Assembly (NCBI RefSeq): GCF_000768065.1
Contig: NZ_JRKM01000001.1
Coordinates: 4,074,001-4,138,000 of the forward strand
Direction: 5' to 3'
Length of the DNA stretch: 64,000 nt
DNA from: Aquabacterium sp. NJ1
GTDB taxonomy: Bacteria; Pseudomonadota; Gammaproteobacteria; Burkholderiales; Burkholderiaceae_C
Shown here piece by piece: positions 26,909 through 34,961 of the stretch. Numbering within the stretch: position 1 is the stretch's first letter; each line of letters starts with the position of its first letter. The notes beneath the pieces are model-generated. The model had not been told where the DNA came from, did no database searches, and saw only the letters and a program-made list of their open reading frames with translations. Both the position numbers and the translations under genes were made by a program.

Positions 26909-28783
26909 TCACAGCATCACCTGGGTGCCCAGTTCCACCACCTGGTTGGCCGGCAGGCTGTAGTAGGTGGCGGCGCCTTCGGCTTGCCGGGTCATCCAGC
27001 CGTAGAGCGCGCAACGCCAGGCGGGCAGGGCACCCGGGCCATCCGCAATGGTCGAGCGCGCCACGAAGAAAGTGGTGCTCATGGGCTCCAGCGACAAGGT
27101 CGGGTGTTTGATCAGGGCCAGCGCCTTGGGGATGTCCGGCTCTTCGCGGAAGCCGAAGCGCACGGTCACGCGGAAGGCGCTTGGCGTCAGCTCGACCACG
27201 GTGACGCGTTCGTCGTCGTGCACATACGGTGCGTTGTCATTGAGCACGTGCAGGAACACCGTCTGTTGGTGCATGACCTTGTAGTGCTTGAGGTTGTGGA
27301 ACAGTGCGCTGGGCACGATGGTCGGGTCGGACGTCAGGTACACAGCCGTGCCGAACACGGTGGGCACATCGGGGTGTGGGCCATGGATGAAGTCATCCAT
27401 GGGGATGTCGATCTTGCGTCGCTGGTCGGCCACCAGGCCGGTGCCTTCTTTCCAGGTGGTCAGCATCAGGAAGATGCCCGCACCCAGGGTCAGGGGGAAC
27501 CAGCCGCCTTCGCCGAGCTTGCTCAGGTTGGAGGCGAAGAAGCCCAGCTCCAGCAGCGTGAAAGCACCCAGGGCGATCAAGGTGGGGCGGCGCAGGGTAC
27601 GTGCCTGGATCCGGGTCACGAAGGCGGTCAGCAAGGTCGTGATGATCATGGTGCCCGACACCGCGATGCCGTAAGCCGCAGCCAGCGCGCCGGATGATTT
27701 GAAGGCCATCACCAGGGCGATCACCGCCAGCAGCATCAGCCAGTTGACGGTGGGCACATAGATCTGGCCGCGTTCCTTGTCCGAGGTGTGCAGGATGCGC
27801 ACGCGCGGCAGGTAGCCCAGGCGGCTGGCCTGCAGCGTCATGGAGTAGGCGCCCGAGATCGTGGCCTGCGAGGCGATCACCGTGGCCGCGGTGGCCAGGA
27901 CCACCAGCGGGATCAGCAGGGCTTGCGGTGCCATCAGGAAGAAGGGATTGGCGGCCATGTGCGCGTCACGCAGCACCAGCGCGCCTTGCCCGAAGTAGTT
28001 GAGCATCAGGCAAGGGAAGACCAGTCCATACCAGCCCAGGCGCACCGCCTTGCGGCCGAAGTGGCCCATGTCGGCATACAGCGCCTCGCCCCCTGTCAGG
28101 GCCAGGAACACGGCCGACAAGAGAATGAAGGCGCTACCGGGGTGGTCCAGCGTGAACTGCAAGGCATGGTGCGGGCTGATGGCCTGCAGCACCGTTGGGG
28201 TCTGCGAGATGCTGTGGATGCCCATGCCACCCAGGGTGAGGAACCACACCACGGTGACCGGCCCGAACAAGGTGCCCACGCTGCCCGTGCCGTGTTTCTG
28301 GATGAAGAACAGCCCGATCAGGATGCCGATGGTGATGGGGATGATGAAGTGCTCGAAGCGCGGCGTGGCCACGCTGATGCCCTCTACCGCAGACAGCACC
28401 GAGATGGCCGGCGTGATGATGGCGTCGCCATAAAAGAGGGCGGCTGCGAACACGCCGGCGCTGACCACCAGCAGCGAGCGCCGGGGCGCGTCGTGCGTGA
28501 GCCGGTGTGCCAGGGCGGTGAGGGCCAGCACGCCGCCTTCGCCGTCGTTGTCGTACTTGAGCACGATCCAAACATACTTGATGGAGACGATGACCAGCAC
28601 CGCCCACAGCAGCGCGGACAGCGTGGCCAGCACGTTTTCTGGCGAGATGGCCAGCGCGTGCGGGCCGGTGAAGGCTTCCTTGAAGGCATACAGCGGGCTG
28701 GTGCCAATGTCGCCAAAGACGATACCCAGTGCCGCCAGCGTCAGTGCGCCCAGGCGTGAGTTGCCTTGATGGTTGGATGACAT
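26909..28783 (-). CDS. kup: Low-affinity potassium uptake protein Kup
   Basis: A 624-residue inner-membrane K+/H+ symporter. The N-terminus has the family hallmark LGIVFGDIGTSPLYAFKEAF, followed by about twelve transmembrane segments up to about residue 430 (for example YADMGHFGRKAVRLGWYGLVFP) and a cytoplasmic C-terminal domain starting near IDIPMDDFIHGPHPDVPTVFG. Length matches E. coli Kup (622). It lies 15 bases downstream of kdpE on the same strand, so it is likely co-transcribed with kdpD-kdpE, an unusual pairing because KdpDE normally controls the KdpFABC ATPase, absent from this window. Confidence 0.95.
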   Translation of the reverse strand: MSSNHQGNSRLGALTLAALGIVFGDIGTSPLYAFKEAFTGPHALAISPENVLATLSALLWAVLVIVSIKYVWIVLKYDNDGEGGVLALTALAHRLTHDAPRRSLLVVSAGVFAAALFYGDAIITPAISVLSAVEGISVATPRFEHFIIPITIGILIGLFFIQKHGTGSVGTLFGPVTVVWFLTLGGMGIHSISQTPTVLQAISPHHALQFTLDHPGSAFILLSAVFLALTGGEALYADMGHFGRKAVRLGWYGLVFPCLMLNYFGQGALVLRDAHMAANPFFLMAPQALLIPLVVLATAATVIASQATISGAYSMTLQASRLGYLPRVRILHTSDKERGQIYVPTVNWLMLLAVIALVMAFKSSGALAAAYGIAVSGTMIITTLLTAFVTRIQARTLRRPTLIALGAFTLLELGFFASNLSKLGEGGWFPLTLGAGIFLMLTTWKEGTGLVADQRRKIDIPMDDFIHGPHPDVPTVFGTAVYLTSDPTIVPSALFHNLKHYKVMHQQTVFLHVLNDNAPYVHDDERVTVVELTPSAFRVTVRFGFREEPDIPKALALIKHPTLSLEPMSTTFFVARSTIADGPGALPAWRCALYGWMTRQAEGAATYYSLPANQVVELGTQVML

Positions 28784-28798
28784 GATGTTGAAATCCCT

Positions 28799-29497
28799 TC
28801 AGTTATCCAGTTGGAAGCGGTAGCCCACGCCCACCTCGGTGAGAAAGTGGCGGGGCTGGGCGGGGTCGTCCTCCAGCTTTTGGCGCAGGTGGCCCACATA
28901 GATGCGCGTGTAGTGGTTGCTCTCGGCGTAAGCTGGCCCCCACACCTCGCGCAGCAATTGGCGGTGCGTCATGACCTTGCCCGCGTGCGCCAGCAGCACG
29001 CACAGGAGCCGGTACTCGATGGGGGTGAGGTGCACGGCCTGGCCGTTGCGCGTGACCTGGCGGCGGATGAGGTCCACCTCGATGGTGCCGAACTTGAACA
29101 CGGGTTGCTCGATGTCGGTGCCGCGGCGGGCGCGGCGCAGCATGGCGCGCACACGGGCCAGCAGCTCGCCGACGGAGAAGGGCTTGGTCAGGTAGTCGTC
29201 GGCACCGGCGTCCAGCACGTCGATCTTGTCGACCTCGGCGGCGCGTGCCGACAGCACCAGCACCGGCATGCTCGACCAGGTGCGCAGGTCGGTCACGAAC
29301 TGGCGGCCATCACCATCGGGCAGGCCCAGATCCAGGATGACCATGTCGGGCTTGCGTGTGCCAGCCTCGATCAGGCCGTGCTGCATGGTGTCGCTCTCGA
29401 CCACGCGGCAGCCATCGCCTTCCAGCGCGGCGTGCACGAAGCGGCGGATGTGCGGGTCGTCTTCGACCAGCAAGATGGTGTAAGGGTTGAGGCTCAT
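28799..29497 (-). CDS. kdpE: KdpE-type response regulator
   Basis: A 232-residue OmpR-family regulator. The receiver domain (1-120) has the acidic pair in LVEDDPHIRRF, the phospho-acceptor Asp in VILDLGLPDGDG and the conserved Lys in DYLTKPFSVGELLARV. The C-terminal winged helix has HLTPIEYRLLCVLLAHAGKV and THRQLLREVWGPAY...YTRIYVGHLRQKLE, as in KdpE. It overlaps the end of the upstream kinase gene by 4 bases and precedes kup by 15 bases. Activation of the operon under K+ limitation is the expected role. Confidence 0.92.
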   Translation of the reverse strand: MSLNPYTILLVEDDPHIRRFVHAALEGDGCRVVESDTMQHGLIEAGTRKPDMVILDLGLPDGDGRQFVTDLRTWSSMPVLVLSARAAEVDKIDVLDAGADDYLTKPFSVGELLARVRAMLRRARRGTDIEQPVFKFGTIEVDLIRRQVTRNGQAVHLTPIEYRLLCVLLAHAGKVMTHRQLLREVWGPAYAESNHYTRIYVGHLRQKLEDDPAQPRHFLTEVGVGYRFQLDN

Positions 29498-31101
29498 CGG
29501 CGTGCCTCCGTGTTGGTGTCCAGCGTGGCGCCTGGCCTGGCAGGTGAGGGCATGTCCAGCTCGGGCTCGATGGCTGGCGGGTGGCCCAGCGGCAAGGTGA
29601 AGCGCACTTCGGCGCCACCCTCTGGCGGGTTCAGGGCCTCGATCTGGCCGCCATGGGCTTCGACAATCACACGGCAGATCGACAGGCCCAGCCCCACGCC
29701 GGGGATGGCGGATTCAGGCTGGCCGCGCTCGAACACATCGAACACATGGTGCAGTTTGTCTGCCGGGAAGCCCGAGCCGGCGTTGCGCACACTGACCAGC
29801 ATCCGGGCGCCATCGGTATGGGCTTGAACATGGATGTCGGAGCCGGGCGGGGCGTACTTGCTGGCGTTTTCCAGGAGGTTGCCAAAGACGCGTTCCATCA
29901 GCACCGCATCGATGGCGACCAGGGGCAGCGTGTCGGGCAGTTGCACGGTGATGCGGTGGCCATGCAGGCTGTGCCCCAGCAACTGGATGCTGGCGCCGAT
30001 CACCTCTTCGATGGGCTGCCACTCCAGGCGCAGCGGCAGCTGGCCGGCTTGCTGGCCGCTTTGCAGCCGGGCCATGTCCAGCAGGTTGCTGACCATGCTG
30101 TGCAGGCGCATGGCCTGGTCGCGGATGGCGCCCGCCATTTCATGGGCAGGTGCGGGCAGCGGCGGTTGCAGCAGGGTGAGCGTGTCGGCCAAGCCGAAGA
30201 GCGAGGTCAGCGGCGTGCGGATGTCGTGCGACAAGGCTGACAGGATCGAGCCGCGCAGGCGCTCGTCATTCATTTCCAGCTGGGTCTGGTGGGCCACGTT
30301 CACAAAGTGCAGGCGCTCCAGGGCGGTGGCCACCAGCGAGGCCAGGGCGTCGAGCAGCGTGCGTTCAGTGGCCAGTTTCTGGGCGCGTGCATGCGAGGTC
30401 GAGATGATCAGCACCCCGCGCGCCCGGGTGGAGCCCGTCAGCGGCAGCATCACGTGCAACTGGTCGTCGTCGCCGGCGTGCTGGGCGCCGTGGCCCTTGT
30501 AGTCGCGGTAGACGGCCTGGGCCATCAAGGCCATGGTCGTGGGCAAGGTGGCCTGGCTGGGCAGGGCGGGCACGAGTGCTTCGCCCTCACCCGGCAGCAA
30601 CAGCCGCATGTCGCCTTGCAATTGCAGGTGCGTGAATTGCTGCGTGGCGGTACACACCTGTTCGATCTCCAGCGCACCGGCCAGCTGGCTGGCCAGTGAA
30701 TACAGGGCATCCGAGCGCTGGGCCGCCTGTTGGGCCTCGTAGGCGCGCAGGCGCAGGCTGATGGTGAGCTGGCTGATCACCAGGGCCACCACCAGCATCA
30801 CGGCGAAGGTCAGCAGGTACTGGACATCGCTGACGGCAAACGACCAGCGAGGTGGCACATAGAAGAAGTCGAACAGGCCCACGCTCAGGAAAGAGGCCAG
30901 CACCGCCGGGCCGCGGCCCAGGCGGGTGGCCACCAGCACCACGGTCAGCAGGAACAGCATGACGGTGTTGACCAGCTCCAGCCAGTCATGCAGCGGGATG
31001 GTGAGCGCCGTGGTGAGCCCGCAAGCGACGATGGCGAGCAGGTACTCGGACCAGGTGGCGTGCCTTGCAGGGGCGTTGATCGGGCTGATCGTGGTGGACA
31101 T
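29494..31101 (-). CDS. Short KdpD-type sensor histidine kinase
   Basis: A 535-residue kinase matching only the C-terminal part of KdpD. It begins with the four-helix DUF4118 membrane domain (about 15-120, with FFYVPPRWSFAVSDVQYLLTF). A GAF-like domain follows (about 140-270), then HisKA with LSHDIRTPLTSLFGLADTL (phospho-His) and HATPase with GNLLENASKYAPPGS and VGLGLSICRVIVEAHGG. The usual ~370-residue KdpD N-terminal sensor and UspA-like domains, including their Walker A site, are missing. A clean start at 31101, about 97 bases after hypA, gives no sign of recent truncation. It is coupled to kdpE by an ATGA overlap. Full-length KdpD is about 890 residues. Confidence 0.88.
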   Translation of the reverse strand: MSTTISPINAPARHATWSEYLLAIVACGLTTALTIPLHDWLELVNTVMLFLLTVVLVATRLGRGPAVLASFLSVGLFDFFYVPPRWSFAVSDVQYLLTFAVMLVVALVISQLTISLRLRAYEAQQAAQRSDALYSLASQLAGALEIEQVCTATQQFTHLQLQGDMRLLLPGEGEALVPALPSQATLPTTMALMAQAVYRDYKGHGAQHAGDDDQLHVMLPLTGSTRARGVLIISTSHARAQKLATERTLLDALASLVATALERLHFVNVAHQTQLEMNDERLRGSILSALSHDIRTPLTSLFGLADTLTLLQPPLPAPAHEMAGAIRDQAMRLHSMVSNLLDMARLQSGQQAGQLPLRLEWQPIEEVIGASIQLLGHSLHGHRITVQLPDTLPLVAIDAVLMERVFGNLLENASKYAPPGSDIHVQAHTDGARMLVSVRNAGSGFPADKLHHVFDVFERGQPESAIPGVGLGLSICRVIVEAHGGQIEALNPPEGGAEVRFTLPLGHPPAIEPELDMPSPARPGATLDTNTEARR

Positions 31102-31197
31102 GGGTGGCTGAATCGGTGCCGGGATGATTCAGCTTATTCAACTGCGCATCTCGCTGTTGAAAATTCTGGCACGGCGGGTATAAAAAAGCCGTAAAGA

Positions 31198-31551
31198 TCA
31201 GGCGGGCCTGGGGTGCTCGACGCCCTCGATGCTGCGCAATCTGAAATCCTGACCGGCCAGCCAGGCCTTGCGGAACGAGCCGCAGGCGGGGCAGGGGTCG
31301 ATGCGGGTGGGGGGGCTGAAAGCGTGCTGGCAATCCTGGCATTGCGCCAGGGCTTCGATGGTGTGGATGTGCACCAGAGCGCCCTGTGCCAGCGTGCCTT
31401 GCAAGGCGCTGTCCAGTGCGGTGCGCAGCGCGCCTTCGTCCACGCAACTGAGCGTGCCGATGTCCAGCGTCAGGCTGGTGATACGGGCCAGCTCGTGCGC
31501 GTGGGCTTCCAGCAGTTGCACGATTTCCATGGCCAGGGAGAGTTCATGCAT
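31198..31551 (-). CDS. hypA: Hydrogenase nickel-insertion protein HypA
   Basis: A 117-residue nickel metallochaperone that works with HypB to deliver nickel to the large hydrogenase subunit. The N-terminal MHELSLAMEI carries the nickel-binding MHE motif. The zinc site is CQDC...CPAC with about 12 residues between pairs. It is the last gene of the hyp-hox operon and overlaps the protease gene by 8 bases. The placement at the 3' end, away from hypB, is unusual. Confidence 0.95.
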   Translation of the reverse strand: MHELSLAMEIVQLLEAHAHELARITSLTLDIGTLSCVDEGALRTALDSALQGTLAQGALVHIHTIEALAQCQDCQHAFSPPTRIDPCPACGSFRKAWLAGQDFRLRSIEGVEHPRPA

Positions 31552-32161
31552 GGTCTGGCTGCTCCACGGCGTGTTGGTCTCCCACGCAGGGAAGCGCTTT
31601 GGTCAGCCAGGCTTCCAGCAGCCGCCAGGCTTGAGGCAGCAGCGACTGGGCTTCGGCGGACAAGGGGGCACCCAGCTCGAAGCCATGGCCTCTCAAGGTC
31701 AGCAGATCGGCGAGGGGTGGTGGTGCATTCAGCAGTGATTCGAACAAGGCCAGCAAGTCGCTGGGGGTGCAGCTGTGGCTGTTGACCGCAGGCTCCCGCG
31801 GCACTCGGTGCTCGTGGGGCGCTGCGCCTTGCTCGGTGGCGTGTTCGCGTGGGCAGCCAGATGGGGCGCTCGCCGTGGACGTCTTCGAGACCGTTTGCAA
31901 GGCCACCGGTGCATCGTGCTGGGCTGCCGCATCGATGAACAGCACCTGCTCGCGCCCTTGCAGGTCCAGCGCGTGCTCCACCATCAGCTGCTGGTCGGTG
32001 ACCAGTTCGATGGCTTGCTGCACGTCCGCGGTCTGCGTCGCCAGCCAGGCCTGCAATTGCTGGGCGAGCAGCGGCCCGAAGGCATCGTCACCCCGGCTGG
32101 GGTTGCCCACGGCCAGCACGAGGATGGGGGCTTTGTCGCTCCGGGCGTTCACCAGGCTCAT
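31544..32161 (-). CDS. hoxW: Hydrogenase maturation protease (HoxW-like)
   Basis: A 205-residue endopeptidase of the HycI/HoxW family that removes the C-terminal extension of HoxH after nickel insertion. The N-terminal VLAVGNPSRGDDAFGPLLAQQL is the family signature with the nickel-sensing Asp. VLFIDAAAQ gives the second metal-binding acid, and THE LRGHGFELG region supplies the late His. A stretch at about 95-130, rich in Ser/Pro/His, is longer than usual. The ATG at 32161 overlaps the hoxH stop by 4 bases. Position directly after hoxH supports HoxH as its substrate. Confidence 0.88.
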   Translation of the reverse strand: MSLVNARSDKAPILVLAVGNPSRGDDAFGPLLAQQLQAWLATQTADVQQAIELVTDQQLMVEHALDLQGREQVLFIDAAAQHDAPVALQTVSKTSTASAPSGCPREHATEQGAAPHEHRVPREPAVNSHSCTPSDLLALFESLLNAPPPLADLLTLRGHGFELGAPLSAEAQSLLPQAWRLLEAWLTKALPCVGDQHAVEQPDHA

Positions 32162-33687
32162 GATGGCCAGTTGCCCGGCTGGGCGTTCGCTGGCAGCACA
32201 GGGTGCTCGATGCGGCCGTCTTCGTGTTTGAGCAGCAGGTCGATGGCCTGGCCTTCGGCGTCCAGCAGCTCCACGCGCAGCGGCATCTTGCCCACGGCAT
32301 GCGTGGCACACGACAGGCAGGGGTCATAAGCGCGAATCGCCACCTCGACGTGGTTGAGCAGGCCTTCGCTCAATTCGCGTCCATCAAAGTATGTCGCGGC
32401 CACGCTGCGCACAGCCTCGTTCATGGCCGTGTTGTTGTGCGTGGTCGAGACGATCAGGTTGGCGTAGCTGATCAGCTCGTCGTCACCGATGCGGTAGTGG
32501 TGGATCAGGGTGCCGCGCGGGGCTTCGATCACGCCGATGCCCTCGCGCAGGGGCGTGCCTTTGGCCATCAGGTCGGTGCCGATGATGTCCGGGTCATTCA
32601 GCAGGCGTTCGATGCTTTCGGCGCAATGCAGCATGTCGATCATGCGCGCCCAATGCTGCGCCAGCGAGGCGGTGACCGGCTTGCCGTGGTTCCAGGCCTT
32701 GAACTCCTCGCGGGCGGCCTCGGCCCGTGGTGTGTCGAGGTAGCTGGCGTTGTTGATGCGTGCCAGCGGCCCCACGCGGTACCAGCCATGCTCGGGCCCC
32801 ATGGCACGCAGGTGCGGGAACTTCATGTAGGTCCAGGGCTTGACCTCTTCTTGCAGCAGTTGGTTGTACTGGTGCACGTCCACCTGGTCGACCACGTGCA
32901 GGCCGTGTGCGTCGTTGACGCGCAAGGCGCCGTCGTACAGGTCACCCGCGCCATCGGGCCGCACCAGGGACATGAACATCGAGGGGAAGTTTGCAAACTC
33001 ACCTTGCTCGGGTTGCCCGGCCAGGAACAGGTCACGGGCCAGGCCCAGCGCATGGGCGCACCAGTCGGTGATCTGCCCGATGTCACCCTGCATCAGCTTG
33101 CGGTCTTCGCTGGACAAGGCCTTGTTGAAGCCGCCGGGCACCGAGCCCGTGCCGTGCACGCGCTTGCCCGTGAGCAGGCGGATCACCTCCTGGCCGTACT
33201 TGCGGATGCGGATGCCTTGCAGGCCCAGCTCGCGGTGGTCCTGCAGCACGCCCACGATGTTGCGGTGGGCCACGTCATCGTCAAAGCCGAACAGCAGGTC
33301 GGGCGAGGCGAGGTGGAAGAAGTGCAGCGCGTTGGACTGCAGCACCTGCGCGAAGTGCAGCAGGCGGCGCAGCTTCTCGGCCGTCGGTGTGATGCGGTCA
33401 TTGCCGATCACAAAGGCATCACAGGCCTTGCTGGCCGCCAGCAGGTGGCTGACCGGGCAGATGCCGCACAGGCGTTGCACCAGGGTGGGCACTTCCCAAT
33501 AAGGGCGGCCCTGGATGAAGCGTTCGAAGCCGCGGAACTCGACGATGTGCAGGCGCGCCTGTTTGACGCGGCGGTGTTCGTCCAGCAGCAGCGTGACCTT
33601 GCCGTGGCCCTCAACGCGGCTCACAGGCTCGATCACCACGCGGTTCAGGCCGGATGGGTCTTCAGCGGTTTCGAGTGGGCTGGGCAT
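32158..33687 (-). CDS. hoxH: NAD-reducing [NiFe] hydrogenase large subunit HoxH
   Basis: A 509-residue catalytic subunit carrying the Ni-Fe(CN)2CO site. The N-terminal ligand motif is RLCGICPVSHLLA and the C-terminal one DPCLSCATHAVGKMP, which together provide the four cysteines. VVIEPVSRVEGHGKVTL is the conserved large-subunit opening. About 45 residues remain after the second motif, representing the peptide removed by the protease encoded next. It forms the hydrogenase module with HoxY, passing electrons to the HoxFU diaphorase. The sequence type matches group 3d (bidirectional, NAD-linked) enzymes. It is 24 bases after hoxY. Confidence 0.95.
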   Translation of the reverse strand: MPSPLETAEDPSGLNRVVIEPVSRVEGHGKVTLLLDEHRRVKQARLHIVEFRGFERFIQGRPYWEVPTLVQRLCGICPVSHLLAASKACDAFVIGNDRITPTAEKLRRLLHFAQVLQSNALHFFHLASPDLLFGFDDDVAHRNIVGVLQDHRELGLQGIRIRKYGQEVIRLLTGKRVHGTGSVPGGFNKALSSEDRKLMQGDIGQITDWCAHALGLARDLFLAGQPEQGEFANFPSMFMSLVRPDGAGDLYDGALRVNDAHGLHVVDQVDVHQYNQLLQEEVKPWTYMKFPHLRAMGPEHGWYRVGPLARINNASYLDTPRAEAAREEFKAWNHGKPVTASLAQHWARMIDMLHCAESIERLLNDPDIIGTDLMAKGTPLREGIGVIEAPRGTLIHHYRIGDDELISYANLIVSTTHNNTAMNEAVRSVAATYFDGRELSEGLLNHVEVAIRAYDPCLSCATHAVGKMPLRVELLDAEGQAIDLLLKHEDGRIEHPVLPANAQPGNWPS

Positions 33688-33711
33688 GGGTGTGATGGGG
33701 GTGTGGGCGGC

Positions 33712-34254
33712 TCAGTCGAAACGGCGCAGGTCTTCAGGCAGCACGGGTGCACGCTGTTCAAGCATGGCCATGATCAGCTCGCGAAAGGCCGCGGCCGGTG
33801 GCGGGCAACCGGCCAGGGTGTAGTCGATGGGCACCACTTCGTGCAGCGGCAGCACCTTCTTGAGCAAGGGGGGCAATTCGGGGTCTTGCGGCACCTGAGG
33901 GTTGAGCACATCGGTGCCCAGATAGGCCTCGGCCACCAGCTCCGACACCGGGATGCCATTGCGCAAGGCCGGCACGCCGCCATACATGGCGCAGGCGCCC
34001 ACGGCCACCAGTACCTTGCAGCGCTGCCTGAACTGGTGCAGCACCTCGACGTTCTCGCGGTTGCACAGGCCGCCTTCAATCAGACCGATGTCCACGCCTT
34101 GTTCGCTCACCTGCTTGATGTCGGTCAGCGGGCTGCGGTCGAACTCGATGTGCTCGATCAGGTCGGCCAGGGCTTCATCCACATCCAGAAAGGACATGTG
34201 GCAGCCAAAGCAGCCGGCCAGCGAGCACGTGGCAATGCGCAGCTTGCGGCTCAT
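33712..34254 (-). CDS. hoxY: NAD-reducing [NiFe] hydrogenase small subunit HoxY
   Basis: A 180-residue small subunit holding the proximal 4Fe-4S cluster. Cysteines occur in ATCSLAGCFGCHMSFLD, IEGGLCNRENV, VGACAMYGGVP and LAGCPPPAAAF. It lacks the extra C-terminal cluster domain and Tat signal of membrane-bound hydrogenases, consistent with a soluble cytoplasmic enzyme. The ATG at 34254 overlaps the hoxU stop by 4 bases. Confidence 0.95.
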   Translation of the reverse strand: MSRKLRIATCSLAGCFGCHMSFLDVDEALADLIEHIEFDRSPLTDIKQVSEQGVDIGLIEGGLCNRENVEVLHQFRQRCKVLVAVGACAMYGGVPALRNGIPVSELVAEAYLGTDVLNPQVPQDPELPPLLKKVLPLHEVVPIDYTLAGCPPPAAAFRELIMAMLEQRAPVLPEDLRRFD

Positions 34255-34961
34255 GTGTCCTCCGGGCGCTGGGCGATGTCGGCATGGTCGTAATGCCGCT
34301 GGCCGATGGGGATGACAAAGCCTTGCCGCTTGGGCATGAGCGCGCCCGTCGGGCAGATGGACAAGGCGCGGTCGGTGGCGGCCACGGCGCTGTCTTTCAA
34401 GGTGCCGCTGGGGCTGTTGATCAGCAGCTCGGTTTTCAGGCCGCGGCCACCGATGGCGAACACGTTCTTGCCGTCCACCTCGCGGCTGGCGCGCACGCAC
34501 AGTTCGCACAGCACACAGCGGCTGCGGTCCAGCAGCACGTCGGGGTGCGTGGCATCGACCGCGTGCTGCGGGTATTCGTGCACGAAGTGGGTGTCCTGCA
34601 TGCCCAGGTGGTAGCCCAGGGCCTGCAGGTGGCAGTTGCCGCTTTTCTCGCAGAAGGGGCAGTGGTGGTTGCCCTCCACGAACAGCATCTGGATGAGGCG
34701 TTGGCGGTCGAGGTTGATGTCGGGCGCTTCGGACTCGACTTCCATGCCCGCGCTGGCCGGCATGGTGCACGAGGTGACCGTGCGGCCCTTGATGCGCACG
34801 CTGCAGACCTTGCAGCTGCCGATGGGATCGAAGTCGGCGTGGTGGCACAGGTGCGGGATGTAGGCGCCGGCAGCTTGCGCGGCCTGCATGATGGTCTGGC
34901 CAGGCTCGAAGGGGATGTCGCGGCCATCGAGCTTGAAGGTCGCTTGGGGGCTCGTGCTCAT
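34251..34961 (-). CDS. hoxU: NAD-reducing hydrogenase diaphorase subunit HoxU
   Basis: A 236-residue iron-sulfur subunit related to the N-terminus of complex I NuoG. The first part holds a 2Fe-2S site (HLCHHADF...SCKVCSVRI...TSCTMPASAG). Next is an HxxxC-type 4Fe-4S site (NHHCPFCEKSGNCHLQ), then a further 4Fe-4S ligand set in CVLCELCVRASREVDG and SICPTGALM. It relays electrons between HoxY and HoxF. It is coupled by ATGA overlaps to hoxF upstream and hoxY downstream. Confidence 0.95.
   Translation of the reverse strand: MSTSPQATFKLDGRDIPFEPGQTIMQAAQAAGAYIPHLCHHADFDPIGSCKVCSVRIKGRTVTSCTMPASAGMEVESEAPDINLDRQRLIQMLFVEGNHHCPFCEKSGNCHLQALGYHLGMQDTHFVHEYPQHAVDATHPDVLLDRSRCVLCELCVRASREVDGKNVFAIGGRGLKTELLINSPSGTLKDSAVAATDRALSICPTGALMPKRQGFVIPIGQRHYDHADIAQRPEDT

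Noticed and set aside
29494..31101. Frameshifted or truncated full-length kdpD
   Set aside because: Upstream of the start lies hypA and its short intergenic region, with no remnant of the KdpD sensor domain in any frame, so the short form appears genuine.
32203..34293. Long plus-strand open frame (696 codons) opposite hoxH/hoxY
   Set aside because: It lies fully antisense to genes with all catalytic motifs, and its product is rich in His/Gln/Ala/Val without domain character, as expected from the complementary frame of a GC-rich gene.
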